From: Cadophora sp. MPI-SDFR-AT-0126
Lineage: Eukaryota; Ascomycota; Leotiomycetes; Helotiales; Ploettnerulaceae
NCBI GenBank assembly: GCA_020747065.1
Contig: JAGMVK010000009.1
Span: 2,418,001-2,482,000, forward strand
Direction: 5' to 3'
Length of the DNA stretch: 64,000 bases
Shown in pieces: positions 1-10,804 of the stretch (position 1 is its first letter; every line of letters starts with the position of its first letter). Position numbers and translations under genes: made by a program. The notes beneath the pieces were generated by a model. The model was not told the DNA's origin, did not search any database, and saw nothing but the letters and a program-made list of their open reading frames with translations.

Positions 1-817
1 TTTGTAATCAGCCAGCGTCGGCTATGATGAAATGTAAACCAAACAACATGAGATGCCTCTCACTCCGAGGAGCCAAGAAGAGGAAGAGACCGGGCAAATA
101 GTAATCGGCATTGAGTGCAGCACGGAGAAGATGAAAAGTTGCTTCAATGTCCTCATAATTCTTGAAGACTTTGATCTGTTCGCCTGATCTCAATATATGT
201 AAAAGCAAATATAATCGCTACATCTCCTCCCTTCCCGCTCAGACGCCATACGCAGCGTCTCCTCTCCGCGGTGATACTTCCTTCGTCTTGGACCTGAATT
301 TTTGCATTAGACCCGCGGCCTCCTGCCCGCGTTTTGACTGCGAATACCGTACGAGTCCTCACTAAGCAAGCAAGCAATCAATCAATCACAGTGAAGCAGA
401 GCAGAGCAAATCAAGAGTGTGAAGAGCCGTACAATTCTTCCCTTAGCAAGCAACAGCCAGTTGGTCCTGCCAGCCTTCCACTGCCACTGCCACTGCCCCT
501 CCATCCCGATTCATCCAGGGCCCACTTCCCTTCCACCACCCCTCCTGGGTCCTTCCACCACTCAATTCTCGCCAACCAAAGCCCCCCGAGAACTTTCCCA
601 ACCCGCCCGCCAGCAGCAGCATTATTACCTAGCCAAACTCAACCCATCCATCTCCGTCTTAACTTCCGTCACCTGCTAGTTCTTTTCTTCCTCCTTCAAC
701 AACAAAATACCTCTCTCCTCTCAACATCACTCTCTCCGTCTGGCCAGCTTCAACGGAATATTTGGACTTTCTTCCCATCGACCATCTTCACATCATTGAA
801 TCTGCCCCTCCATCAAG
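1..817 (+). promoter_or_regulatory. Upstream region and pyrimidine-rich leader of the 6PGDH gene
   Basis: No coding gene is seen here. From about 450 to 815 the plus strand is strongly C/T-rich (runs of cctcc, cttcc, ctctc), the usual look of promoters and 5' leaders of highly expressed housekeeping genes in filamentous fungi. An open frame at 334-969 crosses it but is low-complexity Pro/Ser/Leu and runs through the 6PGDH start codon and first intron in another frame, so I do not count it as a gene. A further open frame on the minus strand near the left edge (8-208) is too short to judge. Confidence 0.55.
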
Positions 818-2780
818 ATGAGCGGACCAACGTAAGTACCCCTCATCTCATTTACCTCACGTTCGCCCATGAAAAAATTACCCCACCATCGCTATCCTCA
901 CTGTTTGCGAGCTGCCTCAACTACCCGCAAACGGCCGCAACAGTACACTGCACAGAGAGCTGTATCTAGCTATTTGTCTGAGCTTTTTCTTCTTCCCAAG
1001 ATCTCCTCTGACCATTGTCCTGCACACTTCAGTGCGCGCCTGGCCAGCATCAACATTGGCGGGTCCGCGCGCGGATTCCCGGATCACTCAACATCAACAG
1101 CTGCATCTACATCTGCATCTGTGTCGTCTACGCCTGCACATACTGACAATGACCCCAGAGGAGATTTCGGCCTCATCGGCCTGGCTGTCATGGGTCAGAA
1201 TCTGATCTTGAACGCTGCTGATCACGGCTTCAATGTCGTCGCTTTCAACCGTACCGTCTCCAAGGTTGATGCTTTCCTTGCCAACGAGGCCAAGGGTAGG
1301 ATTTCCTGTGATATACCCGCAGATTGATCTAAGCTAACTATGAAATTAAAGGCAAGTCCATCCAAGGTGCACACTCGATCGAAGATTTCGTTAGCAAGCT
1401 CAAGAAACCCCGTCGTATGATGCTTTTGGTTATGGCCGGTAAGCCAGTCGACGACTTCATCGAGACTCTCCTCCCCCACTGCGAGAAAGGCGACATCATC
1501 ATCGATGGTGGTAACTCCCATTTCCCCGACACCAACCGCCGCACAAAATACTTGGCTTCCAAGGGTATCCGATTCGTCGGTACTGGTGTTTCCGGTGGTG
1601 AGGAGGGTGCCAGATACGGACCTTCATTGATGCCCGGTGGAAATGAGGAGGCCTGGCCATACATTAAGGATGTTTTCCAAAGCATCGCTGCCAAGAGTGA
1701 AGGTGATCACGGTGACCCATGTTGTGAGTGGGTTGGTGATGAGGGTGCTGGCCACTACGTCAAGATGGTGCACAACGGTATTGAGTACGGTGACATGCAA
1801 CTGATTTGCGAAGTATGTACCTCAAGGAGCTTCAACCTACCCTGCTAACATTTTTAGGCCTACGATATCATGAAGCGCGGTCTCGGTATGCAAGACAAAG
1901 AAATTGGTGATGTTTTCACCAAGTGGAATAAGGGTGTTTTGGATTCATTCTTAATTGAGATCACCCGCGATATCATGTACTTCAACGATGACGATGGAAC
2001 TCCACTTCTCGAGAAGATCTTGGATTCCGCTGGACAAAAGGGTACCGGAAAGTGGACTGCCATTAACGCTCTTGATCTTGGCATGCCAGTCACCTTGATC
2101 GCTGAGGCCGTCCTTGCCCGTTGTCTTTCCTCTGTCAAGGAGCAACGTACCAGGGCTTCTGAGGTTCTTCAATTTGTGGGCAGACAAAACAAGTTTGAGG
2201 GTAACAAGGAGCAATTCCTTGAGGACCTCGAGCAAGCTTTGTATGCCTCCAAGATCATCTCCTACTCCCAGGGCTTCATGTTGATGCAAGAGGTATGTTC
2301 CCCAAATACTGCCAATCTTCAAATGCTCACAAATCACAGGCCGCCAAAGAATACAAGTGGAAGCTCAACAAGCCATCCATCGCTCTCATGTGGCGCGGAG
2401 GATGCATTATTCGATCCGTCTTCCTTAAGGATATTACTGCCGCATACAACGCTGACGACAACCTTGAGAACCTTCTCTTCAACGACTTCTTCAAGACGGC
2501 CATCCACAAGGCCCAACCCGGCTGGAGAGACGTCGTCGCCAAGGCCGCTCTCCTTGGTATCCCAACACCAGCTTTCTCCACTGCCCTCTCATGGTTCGAT
2601 GGATACCGCACCAAGGACCTCCCTGCCAACCTCCTCCAGGCCCAGCGTGATTACTTTGGTGCCCATACCTTCAAGATCAAGCCAGAGTTTGCCAATGCCA
2701 AGTACAAGGTCGGAGAGAACATTCACGTTAACTGGACTGGTCGTGGTGGTAATGTCTCTGCTTCAACTTACCAGGCATAA
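818..2780 (+). CDS. gnd1: 6-phosphogluconate dehydrogenase, decarboxylating
   Basis: Oxidatively decarboxylates 6-phosphogluconate to ribulose 5-phosphate and makes NADPH in the pentose phosphate pathway, normally in the cytosol. Exons 818-831, 1159-1295, 1352-1812, 1858-2292 and 2340-2780 give 495 aa, normal for the family. The first exon holds only the first four codons and part of the fifth; intron 1 is long (327 nt) while the others are 45-56 nt. Visible motifs are the N-terminal Rossmann loop GLAVMGQNL, the substrate-binding stretch [12 protein letters not shown], the catalytic-lysine region [14 protein letters not shown] and the family signature [11 protein letters not shown]. The C-terminus is full length. 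The ATG at 818 fits the short cytosolic N-terminus MSGPTGDFG. A second in-frame ATG at 869, inside intron 1, would give an N-terminally extended form if intron 1 were retained (see findings). Confidence 0.97.
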
Positions 2781-3244
2781 ATTCTTGGTTGAGCGGTGGA
2801 GAGGGTATGACTTGGTTTGGGGTGAATGACTGCAAAGCCTGTATCTAGAATTCGCATAGGCAATGAAAACTTCGTTGATTACCACTCATGTTCTCACAAG
2901 TAGGGGAATGGTTGTGCTAGACCGATACGCCCTATTGACCGTGGGCAAAAGACGAATGACAAGGAGGTCCGGGAAGAATTTATAACTTCACAAAGGGTGT
3001 CGGTTGAGGATTGAGACTCATTCTTCACAGCTTTTGAAAGTGCCAAATGTGCCGGGTTTACTGACATCTAATAATTGCTCTGTAACAGTGGGTTTGACGT
3101 AGCCACGCCTATTTCCAAAAATGTGTCTTTAGTCACGTGGTAAGATCTGTCGCGTTGATTCTTTCCGAACATCGCGTCCTTTCTTCATCGCAACCCATCC
3201 AGCCTCACACACTTCGCATCACCCAAGGGTGTCTACCAACCAAA
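2781..3244. other. Intergenic region between 6PGDH and the Ssr4-like gene
   Basis: The two genes point the same way, so this holds the 6PGDH 3' end and the promoter of the next gene. A CACGTG E-box lies near 3134-3139, about 110 bases before the next start codon, and could be bound by a bHLH factor. No open frame here looks coding. Confidence 0.5.
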
Positions 3245-5725
3245 ATGCAGATGTCAGAGCCCATCCAAGGCATCCAGCGGGAACTGGTAAGTCTTTGCCC
3301 TTTCAATCGGCATGCGCAAACGCACAGCCCTGACTCCAATCGCAGCAAGGACATGTCCATCTTGTCTCCAGCTACCGCTTCCCCCAACTCGCACAACTAC
3401 ATCCCGACAGAGTAGCAGAGTATCTCCTCGGCGCACCGAAGATTGCGCGTGATCAAGCTACCTTCTACTGGACTTATCTCGATCGACCAGCCGATGGAAC
3501 GGTATTGCTGGTCTGGCAATCGGCGCAGCTTGGAACAGACTTTCCGAGCGATGGATACATTTGGACTCCTGGGGAGAGCTCCTTTGCGATTGAGGTCGCA
3601 GGAGGATATGTGAGTCTGGATGAAACATATGCGATACTTCGAGCCTTTGCTGATTAATATTTCGCAGACGCTGGAAATGTACCAGCAGAAGACTGGATAC
3701 GCCCCAAATGAGCCCGTCGCAACACATTCCCGTCGTCGATATCGGTTGATGCCCTCGAGAACCAACCCAGGCGGCCCCTCGCCGGACCCTACACTTTGGA
3801 TTATTCACTACACACAATGCGAACCCCATGACCGAGTTCCGTCGAATGTCATTCCTGTCGATATGCGCGTTCGCGAAATCATGAATACAAGAGCATACCT
3901 ACACTCTCACGGCCAGATCGTGCAAAAGGAGTTCATGCTACACGATCGCCAGAATTGGCCCTCGATTGCCTTCCCCAGGGGCCAGCCGAGAGGTCAACCA
4001 ATCTATGGACAGGGTACACCCACTCCAAGAGTCCCACAGACCATGGCATATCCTACACAAGCCCATCCTGCAGCTGGTCTACCTCCGCCCAAGCGGGCCA
4101 AGACCCAGGCCAGTGCCAGTCAAGCTGCCGCTGCCGCCGCCGCTGCTGCGAGCGCTGCTCCTGGTCTTGATGCAGATGACGAGGAAGACTTTTCTCGTGG
4201 CGATTACTTTGATCTTTTCACTCCTCGGGATATCAGTATCGCGAGATACAAGCAGAACCATGAGTGGATGGAGGAGATCCTGTCTTCGCCATATGCTATT
4301 CATCAGATCATTCCCTCGGATCTTGGATTGGGTCGTCGCGGAGAGCTTCAGGGCCTTACAGATGGCATTTTTGATGCTCCTGTAGATCCTGCGACGGATG
4401 TTGTCAAGCACAACTATGTTGGGCGCTTGGATCCCGCAAAGGCAGAACTATTCCGCCAGAGGGCCAAGGAGCATATTGCTGAGACCAACGCTGAGATGGA
4501 GAGGATGAAAGCTAAGCACGCGAAGCGACTTGCAAAGTTCAAGAGAGGGTCTGTCATCACTCAAGCGGAAAAGCAATTGCGCACTGCTGTTGAGAATCCA
4601 GATGATGTGGGTCTTGAGTTCTGGCGTCTGGAAGGCAAGATCGAGGAGAACGAAGAGGGCAAAGTCATCAATAAGGCTACTTCACGAGTTTCTGATATTG
4701 TTGCTCAAGTTGAAGCCTCCGTCGGTCGTCATGCAGCTGCGGTCAAGGAGCTTATCCGAATCCAGGATGGTGGCTATGAAGAAGCTCCTGTCATTCCTTC
4801 GCCTCCTCCTGCTGTACCAACTCCACATGTCGCTACCCCCGCCTCTCACAATGGTTCTATCAACGCTTCACTGAACGGTTCAAACAATGGTTCGAACGCC
4901 TCACAACACAGCGGAGTCCTCGTCGGCGATGCAGATATGGATATGAGTAACTCAGCAGCCGGTCTACTTGACCAGTATCATACTGGCCTCTCCTCAAATG
5001 CGACTCCTGGCACCAGTAGCAATTTCCCGACCCCACAGGCTCATCTGCAACCACACTCTTCAGCTGGTACTCCAAGCAACTTGCACATTGCATCTCCACA
5101 ATCTACTACCCAAGCACAGGAGCAACCAACTCCAGAGGTTTCCATGTCCAACACTGTAAATGAGCCAGTTCCGTCCGAAACGACGGGGGGTGACTGGGTT
5201 GTCGTTCCTCCAGGAGGCGTCTCACCAACTAATTCGGGTTCGGGATCGGGCACAGGACCAGCCCAAGAAGCACAAGTCCAACCGCCACAAACCAAATCCA
5301 CCTCCCCCACACCACCTCTCCCAAACCCTACACCCACCGATGCCAACCTCAACCCCTCCGCGCCACCCAGCAATCCCTCGCCCCATCCCACTGGCGCCGG
5401 CACAGGATCGGGTACAGCACCCACATCAAACGCCAATACTCCCGGCACCAACAATCCACTCCCTGACTTCCACACCTCACCTAACGATTTTGCAGACCTA
5501 GGCGATCTCGAAGGCGCAGGTGAAATGGCGAATTACGGCGGTGATCTTGGAGGTGAGGGTGCGGATTTGGGCGATCTGGGATTGGATATGGATGTCGATG
5601 TTGATGTTGATGTTGATGCCGGGATGGGTATGGATGATTCGGCATTCGGAGATGCGTTTCACGGGGTTGAACCGAGGGATAATGGGCAAGGGGAGGAAGG
5701 GGATGGGTTAGGTGATGGGTTGTGA
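3245..5725 (+). CDS. ssr4: SWI/SNF and RSC complex subunit Ssr4-like (DUF1750)
   Basis: Exons 3245-3286, 3346-3609 and 3668-5725 give 787 aa. The first 170 residues match the fungal DUF1750/Ssr4 pattern: HVHLVSSYRFPQLAQ, an ARDQATFYWTYLD block, DGYIWTPGESSFAIE, SRRRYRLMPS, DPTLWIIHYTQ and VQKEFMLHDRQNWPSIAFP. In fission yeast Ssr4 is shared by the SWI/SNF and RSC chromatin remodelling complexes, so a nuclear role is expected. After an Ala-rich tract (about residues 245-265) comes a second conserved block (DLFTPRDISIARYKQNHEWMEE) and a Lys/Glu-rich segment, then a long Ser/Thr/Pro/Asn-rich disordered tail ending in acidic repeats (DVDVDVDVDAGMGMD). Starting at the second ATG (3251) would remove two residues and is equally possible. 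Confidence 0.9.
4123..4160 (+). repeat. Alanine-codon (GCC/GCT) tract in the Ssr4-like gene
   Basis: A run of GCT/GCC/GCG codons encodes about ten alanines broken by serine. It sits between the conserved N-terminal domain and the second conserved block, so it behaves as a flexible linker and may vary in length between strains. Confidence 0.7.
5587..5622 (+). repeat. GATGTT hexamer microsatellite encoding (Asp-Val)n
   Basis: Near-perfect GATGTTGATGTT units encode alternating Asp and Val near the C-terminus of the Ssr4-like protein. It is in frame, so unit-number changes would alter only the length of the acidic tail. Confidence 0.75.
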
Positions 5726-6239
5726 GGTGGGATTGACTCGTGGAGTGGTGGAGAGAACGAGATGGAAAAGAGAGTATTACGCGGGAAGATTAGTGGGAAG
5801 GTTAGTGGAAAGAGGTGGAGTGGAATGGAAAAGGACGCGTTGATCTGTTTGTAGGATGTGTAATATGATATGTTAGACTATGCTATATCTTCTTTCACTT
5901 CACTTCCAATACTCGCTACCTCTGTGTATTGTATCAAGTATTATACTGTACTATACTTCATATTTGGCATTAATCCGCTTTCCTGCTCCTCTGCTCTTCT
6001 GCTCTTCTACCTCCCTACCTTCCTACCTTCCTCTCGTTACCTTACGTTGTTCGAGGAAAGGATGGATGGCACTGCACTAGCACTAGAACTGGAATAAGTT
6101 AAGGCGAAGTCTTAGTTCGTTCGTTCTTAATGTATGTATGAAAAAAAGAGTTATATAAAAGCTACAAGGTAACGTGGGATAGTGGTATAAATACATATGG
6201 AGTGAGGTTCGTGAATGGAGCGGACGGACATGGAGAGAT

Positions 6240-7650
6240 TGATATATAGGGGGGTTCTACATAGGTGGTTTCTGGGTCTCCGGGTTCTGGATTTTGATAT
6301 TGCTGCTCGATCAAGGGCAGTACCTACAGTGGAATGAAGAGTAATGGTAGCGTCAGCGTAAAGGTGGCTATCACGAAGCTTTTACCTAGCTACCTCGTGT
6401 ACTTTGCATCTTGTATTATGTAATAGAAAATCTAAGATTAATTAACGTATGCGTTTTTGCCTGTGCCTTATCGTGGCAGCGTGCTGCGTCGTATAGCTTT
6501 ATTGCACTTTTTGTGGGTGAGTGGGATGATCGCACAGATGGAGCGAGGCTTAAGGATGAATGGATGAAGCAGCGATGCAAGGGGGCTCTTGGATGGTGTG
6601 CGGGAGGCTCTTGGATTTGGGTGGATAATTTCTGGATTCTGGATTTTTAGACCATGGATTTGTTCTGGACTTCACATTGTTGGCAAACAGTAGCTCCGGT
6701 CGAATTCAGCGTAAGGTAGCTATCACGAAGCTTAAATCCACACAACGTTTGTACTATATAATCACAATTGTTCAACCCCCGCTTTGAACTCCATGCTTTT
6801 GCCACATCGTATGCAATATGACTTGCGAGTGGCTAGATGAGTGGCTAATGCGAAGTCCCGACGGAAGCTCTTGGATTTTTCCAGATTTTGAGATTTGGGG
6901 CGTTGGCAGCACATCGAGAGTCATGGGCGTAACCCTCGTGAAGCTTTGCTAACTTCGTGTACTGTGTAATGGACAATTCGATATCAATACAACTCTTTTT
7001 TCCTTCCCTTATCTCGTTATGCTATCAAGGGACGGCATCAAGAAAAGGTTTTAGTTCGTGATATGACCTGGCTACAAGGAAGGAAGAGACGCTTCGGAAG
7101 CTCCACGGTAAATATAAGCACACTTGTGCGAATAATCCTCTCCGGGGCTGGTCCAAATAATATTCGATGTAAGCATCACGTGCCTGTTCTCGCAAATGGC
7201 AAGATACTGCGGCATCTACAGTGTATTTGCTGGATATGCGGGTAGGCGGGTGGCTAACTGATTCGTGGATGATTAGATGGATGATTAGATTGATGATTAG
7301 ATGGATGATTGGGGTAGAGTAGCGGTGGTGGGAGGTTCTTGGACATTTCCTGGATTTTTTGGTTGTTGGCAGGCAGGAAGGCTGGACTCCTTACCTTCTC
7401 TCTCTGGCTCAGGAACCTAAGATCACTTGTTTGCATCCCAGAGAACCAGCACTTTGTATTCTGAGCAAAACATGTTTCTGTTTCACTATGTCGTGTTGTG
7501 TCGCATCTTTTACGGGTGGGCGACTGGTGTAGAAGACTACGGAATGGAAGGAGATTCTTGGGTAGATAGTTGCTGGAATGTTTGGACTAATGGCAGGCAG
7601 AGGGGTAGACTTTTTACACACTCTGGATTGTGGGTATCATTCCATTTCAT
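6240..7650 (+). repeat. Degenerate tandem repeat, unit roughly 220-350 bp
   Basis: The same order of short motifs recurs at least four to five times: a (G)GAGG/GAAG-CTCTTGGATTT block, an internal CTGGATTTT block, a GTTGGCA block and a block like GCGTAAGGTAGCTATCACGA followed by AGCTT. The last block is nearly identical at 6356-6381 and 6709-6733 and recognisable near 6927-6950 (GGCGTAACCCTCGTGAAGCTT). The TTCTTGGA..CTGGA block is seen near 6590, 6865, 7335 and 7555. Spacing varies and copies are heavily substituted, so the array is old. No coding capacity or transposon ends are evident. Confidence 0.55.
7262..7312 (+). repeat. Short tandem repeat of a GATGATTAGATG-type 12-mer
   Basis: Four consecutive near-identical copies of a 12-base unit (gatggatgattag with single-base changes) lie inside the larger degenerate array. 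Their regular spacing indicates replication slippage. Confidence 0.8.
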
Positions 7651-8515
7651 CTGGTTGTATCTGCTTTGGTATAATAATATTCTGTATCTTCAAGATTCGA
7701 GAACATGTTTTATGGTGTAATGACTGCGTAGAGTGGCAACAAAAGGACATCCTTCTTACGTTGTAAAATCGCAGCAGATCAGATACAGATTGACTATGAC
7801 TATGGTGGTTGTAGGACAAAAATGTAAAGTATGGTTCTGGGATATGAAACTCAGGCACAGATACTACGCTGTTATTTGACGAGCCATGGGAATCTGGTCT
7901 TGGTTGACTGCTATCCTATGTTCATCTAGTGCTTTGAGGACATGTCAAACAAGTCAAACAAGTTTGCAGTGTTTGACCGCCGCTGATTAAAGCAGCAATC
8001 GCCACTGGATCATCCAGGCTTAAGCGCTTCTATGTGAGAATAGAACACCAGACACTTGGAGATTTTGATGTAATGGATTTATTTGGCATGCTGAAATACC
8101 CCTTGTAATATTTGAATGTTTACAAACTTCATTGTCTACACATTGGCTGTTCTGGGAATCTATGATGATGTCGTCGCCGCTGTTGCGAATAGTCTCATCC
8201 CAGGTCTTGGCGGCTGAAGATGCTTCCCACCAGGCAACGCAAGCGCGGCAGTCGCCATCCGCATCCGCCAGCCCAAGGACAAATTTTCGTCGCGGTCGGC
8301 GTTGTTGATTCTTTCTCCTTTCCTTCCCAGTACCACAACGCTTCATCATCCACGCAGATTCATCTCTTGGACGATTACTAGTTGTGTACTTTGCTTCAGT
8401 CGAACAGAGCTTCATCCCTCTTTCGGCTTTGCACTTCACTCTCACGCTTTCACACACTCTCCACCTTGTTTGGCATCTGCCACCAAAACATCTCTTTACC
8501 TACAATACCGCCACG

Positions 8516-9255
8516 ATGATATCCTTCATCTTCTGGGCGATCGCTCTCGCTTTCGTCCTCGCATTTGTTGTCTCGGCTTGTCGTACTGCGAAGACCTGCT
8601 CACAAGAGATTCACGCATCATCTCCAGCACTCGCCAGCAACGTCGTTGAGCTTGTCTCTCCAGCTCTTCGATCATGCCGTAAGTCCCCATCCCTGCTCCA
8701 TCACCATCTCCATCCCTACTCCACACCCATCATTTTGTTTACATTGCCCTTGTTCACTCGCTAATCCTCATAGTCCGCACCACCTCCTCACTCCCGAAGT
8801 CCAAGTCCGTCCGCTTCGTCACCCTCGACAGCGACACCGACAGCGACCTCGTCTCCGTCCGCTACTACGACCTCCACCACTCCAAAGACCTCCGCCCTGT
8901 CTCCTCCCACGGCAACACTCCTCACATCCCCGGCTCTAAGTGCGGCCTCGTGTACCCCGACGGCTCAATCAAGATGGTCAAACATCTCGGAACGTACTAC
9001 GCACCTTCGACTATCTCCAAGCGCCGCCCTCGCTGCAAGACCCTCCGCCATTTCCAAGAATGCTTCGATTGCCGCCGAGCACCTGTCGAGCGCAATACCT
9101 GGCTTTGTGGTGAGGTTCGTCCGGCGCTAGCTGTGGCTATCGCCAAGAATACTCCTGTTTTCCAGGTTCCTGTTGCTTCGGCTTCGGGTCCTTGTAAGAT
9201 GTCGAGCACATCTCCACGCCACAGTCCGATGCAGAGGACACGGTTCTTTACTTGA
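8516..9255 (+). CDS. Hypothetical protein with N-terminal membrane anchor
   Basis: Exons 8516-8678 and 8774-9255 join in phase 1 to give 214 aa. I do not recognise the family. Residues 2-22 (ISFIFWAIALAFVLAFVVSA) form one hydrophobic helix followed by Cys residues, so it is either a signal anchor or a secretion signal. The rest is basic and hydrophilic, with several Cys residues (about 12 in all) and a conserved-looking middle (LVSVRYYDLHHSKDLRPV, then a GLVYPDGSIKMVKHLG block). The strongly C-biased third codon positions of exon 2 support real coding. A GTAAG near 9193 could be another donor, so the C-terminal end is uncertain. Nothing in the neighbours suggests a function. Confidence 0.55.
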
Positions 9256-9780
9256 AGGGTCTGGACGGGATTGGACTTCTTACTCTTTGACCACTAACTG
9301 CGGCACTCGTTGCTGGCTTGACTCTGACTCGGACAATCGACTTCGACTCGGCTTCGACTCACCCTCGACTTCGATTCAACCTCGACACTTCAACTAACCT
9401 GGATAGTGGTATATATCACCCCAACCGTGTTTTGCTAACCCATAGGTACGCACCTCATCCGAACACCAGGCGTCTATTACACGGTAACCGAATTCGACTA
9501 TCATAGTTAAGTTAGACGACAATACAGCTAGCGTAAGTCATCTCTTCATCTCTCCCTTCCTCACTCGCTGCTCGATCCTCAATAGAGCTAACCTGCACCA
9601 GCACCAGCAGTGGTCCAGCGCCCACCTCCGACTCGAATTCGCCCCTACCGAATCTACACAGTCCCAGAGGGGTCAGAGTCAAGCCATTCAGTCAGTTCCA
9701 GTCAAGTCATCTACCTTCTCACCTACTTCTCTCTTTCTGGACCCCGAACGACAGCATCAACATACCTCAAGACAGTGGCA

Positions 9781-9973
9781 GCTCCCGAGAAGGCAAGGCC
9801 AGTCTTCCTATTCGCCCGACCATCACCTCTTCGCTTTCACCTCACACCTTCACACCACACATACTTGGACCAATCTGCTGCTCCCGAGAAGGCTCAGGTC
9901 TCCATTTCACCTCCTTAACACAACGTCACGACACATAGAATCCTCATTACGACATCTGCGCTCCCGAGAAGGC
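9781..9973 (+). repeat. Three copies of the 14-mer GCTCCCGAGAAGGC
   Basis: Exact copies of GCTCCCGAGAAGGC start at 9781, 9880 and 9960. The first two lie 99 bases apart and the third is 80 bases further on. Flanking bases are not clearly conserved, so this looks like a short dispersed motif rather than a simple duplication. Confidence 0.75.
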
Positions 9974-10064
9974 CCCAGGCCGTGCTGCAACACTCTCCAA
10001 TTCGATTCCGACCCATCAATTCGACGGCGTTTCCGACTTCATTCTCACTTCATTCCTACACCTT

Positions 10065-10122
10065 CCCTGTCAGGTGCACGTCAGACAGGGGTTCCTCTCG
10101 TTTCGCTCCGGCGTACGAGGGG
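10065..10122 (+). other. Two consecutive inverted repeats (possible RNA hairpins)
   Basis: CCCTGTC (10065-10071) pairs with GACAGGG (10084-10090) around a 12-base loop. It is followed directly by CCTCTCGT (10094-10101) pairing with ACGAGGGG (10115-10122) with one G-T pair. Two tight stems in a row are unusual in this gene-poor stretch. They could be a transcript 3' structure, part of a non-coding RNA or a relic of a mobile element. I see no gene they clearly belong to. Confidence 0.45.
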
Positions 10123-10804
10123 AGCGCCCACCTATAGTCCCGAGCGTTCTCGTCGCGGTGGGTGTTAGTAGACTATTCTCTGGCAGCTTTGGTCGTTTGA
10201 GATGACCAGCTGGTGGGGATGGTCGAAGCTAATGCGGGACTGATGAGAGCTTCAAGGAGAGGGGACATATGTAAGATTCCTGATTCGTTTGCGTAGGAGT
10301 AAAAGGCTGACTATTACTCATCTTATCAGCGATTCTTGTTGGTATAGTGGACTTGGGGATGCTGGATGCAAGGGATGAATGCGGCCTGTGTTTGCATACA
10401 GTTCTGGAGGGAAGGAAAGAAGTTTTGATGATGTATGGGAGCAATCACCTTCGAATATCTTCCTGTTCCTGTTCATGAAATGGAATGAAATAAGGCCTAC
10501 TTCTCACCTCATAATATCCTCCGTGAAAATACCATTACCTTGACCGTAGAACAACCTAAACCACGCATTCTCCAAAGAGAAAAATTGAAAGAAAGAAACA
10601 AATAAAGAAAAGCCTTCCTTATCCTCATGGTTGTCTTCCTGCTCCTGTCTTCCTCCTCCTCTTCATGCCTCTTCCCACTCCACTCAGACGCTCTCATCCC
10701 ATCCCGCCAATCCCTTGACTTCCAGCACCATCATCTATCTCTTATCTCATCCTCACCCGGCTCCAGCCCTTCAAGCTCAACCACCGTCCTGGCTGAATCG
10801 ATAT

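Larger units (their letters stand above)
5726..8515. other. 2.8 kb gene-poor region
   Basis: No open frame looks like a gene. The first part (5726-6200) is the A/T-rich 3' flank of the Ssr4-like gene. From about 6240 to 7650 the sequence is a diverged tandem repeat (separate entry). The last part (8290-8515) becomes C/T-rich on the plus strand, fitting the promoter of the next gene. Confidence 0.6.
9256..10804. other. Intergenic region with short repeats and hairpins
   Basis: Contains TTCGACTC-type short repeats (9315-9395), three copies of a 14-mer and two adjacent inverted repeats (separate entries). An open frame at 9610-9918 contains two of the 14-mers in frame (AAPEKA twice), but its composition and the lack of any start context make a gene doubtful. 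The right end is the 3' flank of the minus-strand gene ending at 10805. Confidence 0.45.

Noticed and set aside
334..969. Plus-strand open frame of 211 codons
   Set aside because: Low-complexity Pro/Ser/Leu translation of a C/T-rich leader; crosses the 6PGDH start and first splice donor in the wrong frame.
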